NCBI GenBank assembly: GCA_000818945.1
Contig: KN805392.1
Coordinates: 62,001-126,000, forward strand
Length of the DNA stretch: 64,000 bases
From: Schizochytrium sp. CCTCC M209059
Lineage: Eukaryota; Sar; Bigyra; Thraustochytrida; Thraustochytriidae
Direction: 5' to 3'
The notes under the pieces were generated by a model, which saw only the letters and a list, made by a program, of their open reading frames with translations, did not search any database and was not told the DNA's origin. Positions 51,198-60,804 of this stretch are shown one piece after another. Within the stretch, counting starts at the first letter, position 1. Each line of letters opens with the position of its first letter. A program made the position numbers and the translations under genes.

Positions 51198-52835
51198 ATG
51201 GGATGCTCGTTTGGCAAGACGCCTCGTAGGGCGCAGACAGTCCCAGAGGAGACGACTGAGGCAAATGGACGCGAGCAATGCAAAAATGCCATGCAGACCG
51301 AGGGAGGCAGTCATGGCACACCGGCTGTACAAACCATGCAAGAGCTAGAGGGACATGCGTCCGAACAAAAGTTTGAAGAGAAGGAATCGAAATCTGACCT
51401 TTCTTTCGAGGCTGACACCACGTCAACTAAGAGCAAAAAGAAAACAACAGATCACGAAAACAGCGTGATGATAATGGATTCTTCGAGCTCCCGAACCATG
51501 AGAGCGCGAAGAAAGAGTAGCAACCAGGACGAAGAAGCCGATGAAGAAGACCAAGCAAAAAAAGAGCAGCTTGCGAAAGAGGAAGGCGCGGGTAGTGTCA
51601 TTGACTTGGGAAATAGCCAGACCTCGATGGATCGTGACGGCCCCGAAACAAGTGGTCATATTTCTGACATTGTGTCTCCCTCGTCAGACGTGTCAGCGGA
51701 GGGGGAAGGCGCACTGACAAAGGAAGAGACCGTATTGTCTGGCTCGCGGCCCCTTGCTTTTGACATGGCATGCTGCAGTCATATTGGGTTTGGTGATCCG
51801 CCTCTAAAAAAGGAGAACCAGGATGTAGTTCGCGTCGAACCAAACTTTGCCGGAATTGATAATCTGCACTGGGCCTGCTGTCTTGACGGCCACGGTCAGT
51901 ATGGCAAGCTCGTTGCGGAACAAGTCATGGAATGGATGTCGAATCGCGCTGCTCAACTGCTCAAAAAGGAAGGGATACCCTCAGATGACGCTGCATGGAC
52001 TACATTCCTCACAGGCTTGTTTGCGTCATGCGAGCAGTTTCTCTCGATGAGCGCCGAGATTGGCTTTCGATCCAAAATGAGTGGGACCACCGCCACACTC
52101 GCGTTCATTCGTGACGCAAGAATTCATGTTGGCAATGTAGGCGATTCGCGCGGTGTCCTTGTGACACCTCTATTGCAAAAAATGTCTTCGCAAAGACTAA
52201 GTCTCGACCACAGACCCGACGACCCCGCTGAGCGGGCGCGTATTGAGTCTCGGGGCGGGGTCGTCCGGCCATCGCTCCGGGGAGGTTCGGTCGCAGCTGA
52301 CGGGTCAGGTCGCGTGGAGCCATCACCTAATGCGCCGCTCAGAGTATGGCTGAGCGAAAGCAAGCAAAAGAGCTTTGGGTTTCCATACCCGAGCCCAGGC
52401 CTTATGTTGACGCGTTCGCTGGGGGACCTGATTGCCAAGGAGGCTGGGTGTTCTCCGGAGCCGTCTTGCTTTCACGCAGATATTGCACCAGGATCTATCT
52501 ATGTGGCGGCCTCGGATGGCTTATGGTACGTTTTTCGCCCGCCACTTTCAAACTTAATTTACTCTGAGGAGTTGAGATTGTCATCTCAGTGACTAACTAA
52601 CGTTTCTTGACGTGAACTGACGTGACGTGACGTGATTTGGCGTTCGCTTGTTTGCTCGTTCAACAGGGATGTGCTTGAGGATGACGACGTGTGCAAGCTC
52701 GTGGCAGCCAAGGCCTCTGGAGGGGCAGAGAGACTCACGCAGGAACTCACTGCTGCTGCTCTTGAAGCGTGGGCACGCGACAAGTCCGCAGACAATATCG
52801 GCATTCTCGTGGCTATCGCCACAAGTTCTTGCTAG
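51198..52835 (+). CDS. PP2C-family Ser/Thr phosphatase, N-acylated, one intron
   Basis: CDS is join(51198..52525, 52667..52835), giving 498 residues. Splicing out 52526-52666 restores SDGLWDVLEDDDV, a conserved PP2C block, and the final KSADNIGILVAI. Other motifs: KENQDVVRVE, CCLDGHGQYG (metal-binding Asp), SGTTATLAFI, VGNVGDSRGVL, SLDHRPDD and GLMLTRSLGD. The N terminus is MGCSFGKT, a classic N-myristoylation (Gly2) plus palmitoylation (Cys3) signal, so the enzyme is probably membrane-tethered. Residues 10-170 are acidic/Ser-rich and disordered. PP2C enzymes are Mg/Mn-dependent phosphatases that oppose stress and growth kinases; the kinase gene downstream is only a positional neighbour. Confidence 0.92.
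52526..52666 (+). other. Spliceosomal intron in the PP2C gene
   Basis: 141 bp, phase 2, with GTACGT at the 5' end, a TGACTAACTAAC branch-like sequence about 70 bp before the acceptor and CAACAG at the 3' end. It contains an in-frame stop and a TGACG-type repeat (tgacgtgacgtgacgtga near 52618). Confidence 0.88.
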
Positions 52836-54344
52836 AAATGGAAACGAGACAAAGTCACAGAAAAGACATGGCCATGCACTTTGATAATAACCGGGATTCT
52901 GGCGCGCATTTGTTTCTAGAAATAGGCCTGAGCTAGCATGGGAACAAAAAAGAAAAAAAAAGAGAAAAAAGAAGAAAGTTTTTGTCGGAGAGATCTCGTC
53001 GTCATTTGCACAGAATTGCTGCGTGCGCGCGAAGAGACGATGACGCATCACAACTTCGTGATGCCCATAGCATTCCTTGGAGCCACCATCATGACGTCGC
53101 GACGATAAAAATCGCGAAGCTCGTGACCATCACGGCCTTCACCGTGATACTCGCAGTCGTGATGGCGCTGATGATCATCATCACGACGATGATGATGATG
53201 ATCACATATTCGTTTTTCGTTCTAAATCGTTCTCTCCCCGTTCCGAGCGGTAAAAAAAATACTTTGAAGCCCGCTCCGCTCCGCGTTCCTGGAAAACCCG
53301 AAAGGAAGCTCTGGAGCGGAACAAGTGCGCAAAGCGCGCATTCCGCATTTGCGGGCAGCATTCCGCAGTGGCGCGGGGAGGCCTACAGTGGGAGAGAGAC
53401 TACGTCGTTGGCGAGGTCTGTCTGACCGTCTCGTCTGTCTGTCTGTCTGTCCGAAAGGAAAGGAAAGGAAAGGGAAGGAAAGGGAAGGAAAGGGGAAAAG
53501 GAGACCAGGAGAAAGAAGGGGGGAGAGGCAGACTCCAAAAGAATCAGCGCCGCCCGGCCGGCCGCTCGCTCTCGCCGCGAAGCCGCCGCGCCGTGCGCGC
53601 CCGAGAGCCCCCGCGCAGCGCAGCGCAGCGAGTGGAGCGCAGCGGATCGGATCGGAGCGAGCGGGGCGGAGCAGGCCCAGGGAGATCGGGAGGGAGCGAG
53701 GTCGCGTGTTTCGTTTCGAAATCCGTCCATATCGGCCAGCGCTGCGCTGCGATCCCTCGGCGAGGGCTGGAGCGGGCGAGACGCCGGGAGCCGCGGCGGC
53801 GGAGATCCCGCGGAGGAGCATAGACGAGCCCCGGCCGAGCGCCCTCGCTAGGGCGAGCGCCAGCGCCGCCGCGTCGGCGGCAAGGTGAACGACGGACGCC
53901 GTGCGCGCGCGCCGTCTATTCTACCTTATTTCCGTCTTTCTCCACTCTCTTTCTTCAGGCTCGCTCCCCACGCGCGCAAGAGCGTACGAGCGAGCGTGCG
54001 TGTGTTGCGTGCGTAGCGTAGCGTAACGCAGCGCAGCCACCTTCTTCTGCCTTTTCTCCTCGCGGCCGTCCCGGCCCTGGCGACGCGCCCCGCTCGGCCT
54101 GGATCCCGCGGAGAGCGGGCAGACCAGGCCCGTCACACTCCGAAGCAAAAGCAGGCCATAGGCGGAGAAAGAGAATAGACAGACAGACAGATAGACAGAC
54201 AGACAGAAAGACAAACAGACAAGAGGAGGCTCGCGCGAGCCACCCTTTGGGATCTTTCGACGTGCGCTCCCCTGCAAGCGCCCGCGGGTGAGCAAGCTCA
54301 CTCGCTCGCTCGCCGACTCAAGACACGGACAGCGCACACTCGCC

Positions 54345-54376
<32 letters not shown>

Positions 54377-54432
54377 CTCTGTCTCTTTCTCTCTCTGTGC
54401 GTTCGTACGGTGGAAAAGATCAGCCAGCCACG
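52836..54432. other. 1.6-kb intergenic region, repeat-rich
   Basis: No supported gene. Contains a GAT/ATC-rich patch (53168-53205), (GGAAA)n at about 53452-53503, GCGCA repeats near 53615-53645, (AGAC)n at 54176-54220 and a long TC/TG tract at 54344-54398 ending about 35 bp before the kinase start. Confidence 0.6.
54344..54398 (+). repeat. (TC)n-rich tract before the kinase start
   Basis: Pyrimidine tract of mostly CT dinucleotides with a GTGTGT interruption; the start context lies just downstream, so it is probably in the 5' UTR or core promoter. Confidence 0.9.
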
Positions 54433-56994
54433 ATGGAAACCCGACGTATCAGCAAGTACGATGGACAGACCATTCAGGTGGACGAAAAGGATGCCTATGA
54501 ACTGGGAAATTATCTTGGTGGAGGCTCTTCCGGTGTTGTCTACGAGTGCGTGCACGCAGTATCAAGGGATCATTTTGCCATGAAAATCTTGCACTCAAGT
54601 CACCTTAAACTTGTGCGGTCAGTGGCTCTCGCGCGCTATGTCGCTGTTGCGACAACCGATGGCCAAGACGCAAGCCTGTCCAGCACTGACGGAAACAAGA
54701 ACGACGTCGATGATATCAACGAGAAACGCGCGAACCGGCCCCGCAAGCTCAGTCTGTCAGGGGTTGAGCTTGGGAACCACCGCACCACTCACAACCAGGC
54801 CGACGCAACTGGGGTTAGCGCTCGTGAAGGGCCAAGCCCCATGAACGAGGCCAATAGCGATCGTCTTGGAGCCAGTTCCTCGGCGCAATTGACATGCGCA
54901 GAGCTCTCCGAAGCCGATGTCCGGTGGATGGTGCACCCTGGCTCAAAGTCAGTTGTTGCCGCTGCCATCGACCGACGGTCCGGTCAACTGCGCGAGCTGA
55001 CCCTCAAACAGTGCATGTCGCTATACGGCACCGAGGTAGACAAATTGGAGGCCATCAACACAATTGTAAAACGCAAAGTACCTTCGTTGGGTTGTGCCGT
55101 CAACGTACCCCGCGTTCCGCAAAAGTACATGCAATTTTTACGTCAGCGCCAGCAGACGTGCAACGAGATTCGCAACATGCAAAAGATTCGAGGACACGAA
55201 AATGTTCTCCAGCTCTTCGAGGTCCTTGAACTCGTGCAAGAAAGCAAGTCTACTCTTTTTCTCGTCCTCGAGCTTGCCTCGGGAGGCGAGCTCTTTGACC
55301 GAATTCGGGTCGATGAGGGCTGCGATGAAGAAACTGCATTGCACTATTTTCGCCAGGTCCTCTCGGGTGTGGCCTATTGCCACTCGCGTGGCCTGGCGCA
55401 TCGTGACCTCAAGCCAGAAAATTTGCTACTTGCGGATCACGACGATGGCGCTGTACTCAAGATTGCCGATTTTGGACTGTCGGCGCTCTACATGGACGGT
55501 GCAAAGCAAGGCCGTCAACAGCTCCAGGGGGATCAAGATGTCGGGATGCCTGGCCGTCCTTATCTGATGCGTCGTCTTATGAGCGTGGTGGGCTCGCCGC
55601 ATTACGTGGCGCCCGAGGTCCTCGAACGCACCGACGACGGCTACGATGGCGCCAAGGCTGATTCATGGTCACTCGGCGTCATTCTCTTCGCCCTCCTCAA
55701 CGGAAATCTGCCATTTGGCAAGGACCTTTTGCGATGCCCGCGCTTTGCGCATTTTCGTGCTTGGAAACGCGCGCAAAAGGAAATGCACCCCGCACTTGAT
55801 CAGGATAAGGCGCAGGGCGCCGCCTCGGCAGCATCGTCGCGTAATGGCATCGATGGTATCTCAGCGGCCGCTGTCGCTGATTTTCCTTCGCTTTTCTTCC
55901 CGCGTCACTTGTCTGGCGCCGTCGTGGACCTCCTTGCCGGTCTCCTCGAACCTGAGCCAGAGCTGCGCATGACCGTTCTGGACGCCCAAATGCATCCTTG
56001 GGTCGATGACGCCGTTTTGCCTGTTTCGGCGCCTCAGCGTTCTTGTGCCGAGGAAGAAGAAGCAGAATCCTTCTTTGACGAGATGGATGAGCTCTATCAC
56101 GATGAGGACGATGATGATGATGACGACGATGACGACGATGAAGAGGAGGAAGATGTCGAGGAAGAGGGCCGAATCGTTGTTGGCGAGGATGACGAAGAAT
56201 TGCTTGCCCGTGCGTGCGCGGCTCGCGCACTTCCTCAAGAAGAGATTGGCCCCGATGACTGCCGTCCCACGCGCTCCGACACGGCTTCGCAGCAGGATTT
56301 GTGCAGCGCGCAGCCAGCAGACAGTCCCCGATTTGGGGCAATGATGGCATCGACACCCCGATCTAGCGGCCCTGCAATGCGCAGAGCGACGCCAAACTCG
56401 CCCAGCGCGAGAGGCTTGCCTCTTTTCCAGTCTCCTCCACTTGCGCCTCGCAGTCGCGCCGCTGTGGACGCGCCGCCACCGCTCGCGCTCGAGTCTCTGT
56501 GCAAGAGCCCGGGCTCCATCTTTGAACGCCGTCTGCATCGCTCGCTTTCGCCACCACCGCGCAGCCGCTCAAGCGAGGATGTGCGCTCTCACTATGAAGA
56601 TACGCAAGGACACAACGAACCGTGGTCTCCGGCGTCCGAAGGGGCGTCGCAGATTCAGCAGTTCAAGGACGTGGTGAAGCGATCGACTCGATTTAGTACT
56701 TGCGTTCCAGCTCGAGAGGTTCTCGAACGCATTGCGTACATTGTGCATTCTGACACGCAACATCGCGACCGCGTCGTGGTGGACTTTGACGACTTTAAGC
56801 TTCACGTGTCTCGGGATGACATCAAAATCTTCACGGTCCAGATCTTTCTCGTCGGGGCAAGAACCTACATGGTGGAGTTTCTTCGTGAGTCGGCCAGCAT
56901 CTTTGAGTTCCGCAAATGCTACGATGAGATTCGCGCGCGTCTCGCAGAGATTGTCAAGAGCGACTATTCCCTCGCTCTCCTCGACGAATTGTAA
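54433..56994 (+). CDS. CAMK/AMPK-like Ser/Thr kinase with large N-lobe insert and KA1-like tail
   Basis: 853 residues from the ATG at 54433 (METRRISKYDG); an ATG at 54373 in the same frame would add a Ser/Leu run encoded by the TC tract, so I rejected it. The kinase has a Gly loop (LGGGSSGVVYECV), the beta3 Lys (FAMKIL, K51), the alphaC Glu (NEIRNMQKI, about 245), LAHRDLKPENLLL, ADFGLS and VAPEVLE. The 190 residues between K51 and E245 replace a normal loop of about 20. The C terminus (about 740-850) is KA1-like: VVKRSTRFST, then VQIFLVGARTYMVEFLRES. Between them is an Asp/Glu run. It resembles SNF1/MARK/CHK1-type enzymes; the exact subfamily is uncertain. Confidence 0.88.
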   Translation: METRRISKYDGQTIQVDEKDAYELGNYLGGGSSGVVYECVHAVSRDHFAMKILHSSHLKLVRSVALARYVAVATTDGQDASLSSTDGNKNDVDDINEKRANRPRKLSLSGVELGNHRTTHNQADATGVSAREGPSPMNEANSDRLGASSSAQLTCAELSEADVRWMVHPGSKSVVAAAIDRRSGQLRELTLKQCMSLYGTEVDKLEAINTIVKRKVPSLGCAVNVPRVPQKYMQFLRQRQQTCNEIRNMQKIRGHENVLQLFEVLELVQESKSTLFLVLELASGGELFDRIRVDEGCDEETALHYFRQVLSGVAYCHSRGLAHRDLKPENLLLADHDDGAVLKIADFGLSALYMDGAKQGRQQLQGDQDVGMPGRPYLMRRLMSVVGSPHYVAPEVLERTDDGYDGAKADSWSLGVILFALLNGNLPFGKDLLRCPRFAHFRAWKRAQKEMHPALDQDKAQGAASAASSRNGIDGISAAAVADFPSLFFPRHLSGAVVDLLAGLLEPEPELRMTVLDAQMHPWVDDAVLPVSAPQRSCAEEEEAESFFDEMDELYHDEDDDDDDDDDDDEEEEDVEEEGRIVVGEDDEELLARACAARALPQEEIGPDDCRPTRSDTASQQDLCSAQPADSPRFGAMMASTPRSSGPAMRRATPNSPSARGLPLFQSPPLAPRSRAAVDAPPPLALESLCKSPGSIFERRLHRSLSPPPRSRSSEDVRSHYEDTQGHNEPWSPASEGASQIQQFKDVVKRSTRFSTCVPAREVLERIAYIVHSDTQHRDRVVVDFDDFKLHVSRDDIKIFTVQIFLVGARTYMVEFLRESASIFEFRKCYDEIRARLAEIVKSDYSLALLDEL

Positions 56995-57482
56995 TTATGT
57001 GTGCAGCCCTGGGAGTCCAAACGTTTTGCGCTTACAAGCAACAAAACGCAAACAGATTGACAAGAAGGAGTTTGCATGCACTTGTAGACAACAAAAACCA
57101 ACAAAACAGAAATAAAACATTTCAATCTCACTACGAACGTTTCTACTCATTTGCTGCAGTAGTTGCGATTGCAAAGGTTGCAAGAGTCATTGCAAAATTC
57201 GCGATAGTAATCGTCTGTGGCGCTGGCGTCTTGAATGAATAAAGCGCGTACGGGTCGCTCGCTTTAATGACAAAGTACCCTCGGCTGGTAGGCCTGAAAG
57301 ATCGTGTGGAAAAACAAAAAAACAAAAAAAAACATTTTTCCGTTCTTCTTCTTTGCCAAGTCCTCAGAACCATAGTGCACACCGTTTCGGCAATACAGAG
57401 CTTGAGGACGCAGAAGCGAGGCGAAGCAAGTCCCTATCAGAGCGAAAAGAAGCAAGCATTTTCATCGGGCGAACAACCAATG
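56995..57482. other. Intergenic region kinase / CH-domain gene
   Basis: About 490 bp. A-rich after the kinase stop. The CH-gene frame is open from 57267, so the 3' half may be coding or leader. Confidence 0.45.
57111..57116 (+). terminator. Poly(A) signal AATAAA after the kinase
   Basis: Canonical AATAAA about 117 bp after the kinase stop, in A-rich DNA. Confidence 0.45.
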
Positions 57483-60425
57483 CTTCGTCCAGGCCGCCCT
57501 CCTGGCAAGAAGCCTTTACGGCTTGCGTTGCGTTCACCAAGGCAAAAGCAGCAACAGCAAGAGCAGCAACAGCACCAAGATGGCGGCTTTTCTGCAGCTG
57601 CAGTTGCAGAAGTTGGCTCTTTGCCGCGCTTCCTTTGCGAGGTCCTCATCGACGATACCTGCAACGAGACAGCAGGCGATGAGGTACTGCGCAAGTTGAC
57701 CGCTCAGGCCAAGGCAGCAGCGGCAGCAGCATCAGCACCAGCACCAGCAGCGTCAGAAGCACCAGCGGCATCTTCACGGTGTCATGAAGAAAAACAAAAC
57801 GCACAGGTCTCACCCCAAAGCGAGGGCATTGACGAGCTCGAACTATGGCGCGAGATTCTCAAAAAGGCTACAACTTCATCAGCACCAGATCAACTCGGAC
57901 CTGGAAACTGTTTCCAGGCCGCAAGCGCCTTCGCCGTTCTTGGTGCCCTGTCTCAATCCACCTTTCAGCTTGGCTGGGAACTGGGACGTTCGATGCTGCA
58001 AGATCTAGTCCGAGCTGTTTTTCGAAAAGATCTCGCTCATCGAGTCCTCGAACTCTGTCTACCCGATGAAAAGTCTCACGAAAATGTATTCAACGCCATT
58101 CAAACAATCGCAAAGGATGCGACGCAGGACAACTTTTACGCTTTAGCCACCGAGAGACTGTTGCACAAGCGCAATCTTCTTCGCAGTGAGATTGAGCGAT
58201 GGAATTCTCTCGAGGCCTCCATGCAAAAGGAGCTTTTAAAGAAACAAATGCTCATGGAGAAAACTGCCAAACAGTGGCAGAAATCCCTCCTTACATCAAT
58301 GTTTCGCAACTGGAAAAGCGTCACAGAGTCGCGAAAGCGGCAGCGCGAGCTACTCAACGCTTGTTTCGCTCGAGTCAGCAAGTCCAAGGCCAAACAGATT
58401 TTCCAAGCTTGGAAGCGTGTTGCTGCAGAGACCAAACGCGCTCGGGCTCTACATGAGATACGAGAGATTGATGCTCGCTATGAAAGGCTACAGACGTCGA
58501 AACGTGAGCTTGATACGGAAATCAAGCGCGCTGCAGATGATGTGAGCGCGTGGAATGACCGCCTTAATGATCTTCATTCCGAGATGGCAGAACTGCGCGC
58601 CCGCATCGAAGAAGTCCGTGAAGACAGTGAACCCCAAGTCTTACGACACTCAAATGCAAAGCGCGTGGCGACCGCGTGGTTTGAGCTCTGCAACGCCATC
58701 ATCTTACAAGAGATCGGAGCGTTCGAAGCGAATCTGGACGAGATGGACGAAGACAACTTTGTGGATCTCGAGCTTCTTGTCAGCGATGCCACAGAGCTTG
58801 ATTCGCTGTCGGAAATTGCTCTCGACGACCTCCTCTTGCGATGGCTACGCTTCCACGTCCCGGACGAGCGCATCGAGAACTTTTCCAGCGACCTCGCGGA
58901 TGGAGTCGTGTTGTGGAAACTCATGAAAGTTATTCGGCCTACAGGGATTGACCTCGAGGCGATCGAAGAGCGGCACAACGAAGACGCCGAGCGAGCGCTC
59001 GTCTCTGCTCTTCGGTCTATGCCAGAGCTCAGCGCCATACAAAGTGAGGCCGTCCGCAGTGGCGCGAGTGACATTCTTTATTGCATTGTTTCCTTTCTCT
59101 TTTGCAAGTTTCCAAACTTGAGTCGACCCCAAGCTGTGTGGCACGAATCGCGTCAGATTCTCAAGGACGCTGCGTTGGAACAAGAGACTCTCGACGACTA
59201 TGTGAGTCGCAACTCGGTCATTGACTTGCAACACGAGGCGACGTGGAATGGGCTCGTCAAGCGTACCGAGGAAACGCGGCGTAAACTTCGCTGGTGTCTG
59301 CGCGAGAGGGAGCAAAAGTCTGGTTTATGGAACACGATCCATAAGCGCGTTCAGTCCGTAGCGTGGGTATTGCTGCTTGAGCGTCTCCGAGGGGGCAAAG
59401 TTGATGTCCCTGACCACAAGGAGGCGCGGATCCTGGCCGAGTTCACCGTTGTTGATGGATATGCAACGTCGAAACGAGAGGACGAGGCCGTGGGGTCCAT
59501 TCTACAAAGCAATTTTGATTTGCTCCGCACCATGTTTCATTATTATTGCACATTGACAACAACCAATCGAGCGCCTCGAGCAATGCACTCAATGGGCGCT
59601 TGGGCCCTCTTAACAATGTGCAGAGATCTTGGTTTCACCGAGAGTCTCGAATTTGAGGCGATGCTAAGTCTTTTGCGGGAGCAACAGCCCGACGAGCCCT
59701 CGCTAGCCATGCATCCGAGAGAGTTCATCCGCTTTCTTTTGTGTGCAGGTGACGCAATATACAAGGGCCTCTCTCCTGCGGCAAATCTTGCTCGTCTCAT
59801 GGAAGATCGAATCAGTCCTTTGCAAGGTTTTTGGGAGACGCAACTAACCTCTGCACCAGGACATGCCAAGCTCATTCCCTCCAGCGGGCCACAAAATAGA
59901 GCAGCACAAGGCGAAAAACATGCGAGCATGCGTCGTCGACGTCGCGTTGCGCCATCCTTGCTCAAGCTGCCAAGTTCGCGGTCAGCTCATATCCGCCTAC
60001 GCAAGGCTGTCTGGCACGATACAAGCGTTGTTTCAACATTGATCGAAGCCCAGGATGCTCTCGTCTTACACTTTGCAGTGATCGTTAGCAAGTGTGAAGA
60101 TCTTGAGCAAGTCGATGCTTTTACTCATGTGCCTTTATCCGTTATTGTGGAGCATCTTGGCGCATGTCTTCCTGCAGAAATGACTAGTGCGCTCGAAAAA
60201 GACATTATTCCCACCCTCGAGCTGGAAGACTCCTCGCAAGTCCACTATGGTGAATTCTGTGAGCTCGTGGTGGCACTCGCTGCGCAAGCATCTCCTAACC
60301 CATTCATTCCTTTTCCGACGCGGCTCCGCACAACGTTGGAGATTTTTCGGTCACATCAAGCTTCGTCTCGTCAGGAAGAGGGCATCGCGCACGCGTGCGA
60401 TCGTCTCAAGGCAAGTCTTGTGTGA
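57483..60425 (+). CDS. Calponin-homology domain protein with Sfi1-like repeats
   Basis: 980 residues from 57483 (MLRPGRPPGKKP); an ATG at 57267 in frame would add 72 Lys/Gln-rich residues, so the start is open. Low complexity (Gln, Ala) to about 110. Residues about 260-320 hold two Trp-centred helical repeats (SMFRNWKSVTESRKR and QIFQAWKRVAAETKR) of Sfi1/centrin-binding type. A coiled coil follows, then a CH domain at about 447-545 (LLLRWLRFHVPDERIENFSS, then DGVVLWKLMKVIRPTG). The rest is helical. The combination suggests a cytoskeletal or basal-body protein, by inference. No clear orthologue recognised. Confidence 0.75.
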   Translation, partial: LRPGRPPGKKPLRLALRSPRQKQQQQEQQQHQDGGFSAAAVAEVGSLPRFLCEVLIDDTCNETAGDEVLRKLTAQAKAAAAAASAPAPAASEAPAASSRCHEEKQNAQVSPQSEGIDELELWREILKKATTSSAPDQLGPGNCFQAASAFAVLGALSQSTFQLGWELGRSMLQDLVRAVFRKDLAHRVLELCLPDEKSHENVFNAIQTIAKDATQDNFYALATERLLHKRNLLRSEIERWNSLEASMQKELLKKQMLMEKTAKQWQKSLLTSMFRNWKSVTESRKRQRELLNACFARVSKSKAKQIFQAWKRVAAETKRARALHEIREIDARYERLQTSKRELDTEIKRAADDVSAWNDRLNDLHSEMAELRARIEEVREDSEPQVLRHSNAKRVATAWFELCNAIILQEIGAFEANLDEMDEDNFVDLELLVSDATELDSLSEIALDDLLLRWLRFHVPDERIENFSSDLADGVVLWKLMKVIRPTGIDLEAIEERHNEDAERALVSALRSMPELSAIQSEAVRSGASDILYCIVSFLFCKFPNLSRPQAVWHESRQILKDAALEQETLDDYVSRNSVIDLQHEATWNGLVKRTEETRRKLRWCLREREQKSGLWNTIHKRVQSVAWVLLLERLRGGKVDVPDHKEARILAEFTVVDGYATSKREDEAVGSILQSNFDLLRTMFHYYCTLTTTNRAPRAMHSMGAWALLTMCRDLGFTESLEFEAMLSLLREQQPDEPSLAMHPREFIRFLLCAGDAIYKGLSPAANLARLMEDRISPLQGFWETQLTSAPGHAKLIPSSGPQNRAAQGEKHASMRRRRRVAPSLLKLPSSRSAHIRLRKAVWHDTSVVSTLIEAQDALVLHFAVIVSKCEDLEQVDAFTHVPLSVIVEHLGACLPAEMTSALEKDIIPTLELEDSSQVHYGEFCELVVALAAQASPNPFIPFPTRLRTTLEIFRSHQASSRQEEGIAHACDRLKASLV

Positions 60426-60804
60426 AAACTGTTTTCTTTGTACCGCTCGATGTCAAAAGAAGAGAAGAGAAAGATGCATTCCGTTGTGGCATAGCGAATG
60501 AAAAGTAGGTCTCAAGGTTTCGCGTTGCCAGGAAAAGACGTACTACATGTCCTTGCATCTCCCAGCAAGCAATTGTAAAGTGGTCAGAATCATGGCTCCC
60601 CCCCCCAAAAAAAAGCATTGAAAGATGCTAATCAGGGTCTCAAATGAAATCGAAAAGAAAGAGGAGAAGAAAAGGAACGCCCGTTTCACTACAATACAGC
60701 ACAACACAACACACACACAAAGTCAAGCATGCAAAGTTTGTTCATTCTCCAATTGTTCCTTTGTTTATAGCATGCTAGGAGTGCGTGATCCAAAAACTTG
60801 TCTT
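60426..60804. other. Convergent 3' spacer
   Basis: 379 bp between the CH-gene stop and the translin/TRAX stop. It has a C8-A10-like homopolymer junction near 60600 and CA-rich DNA near 60700. No gene. Confidence 0.5.
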
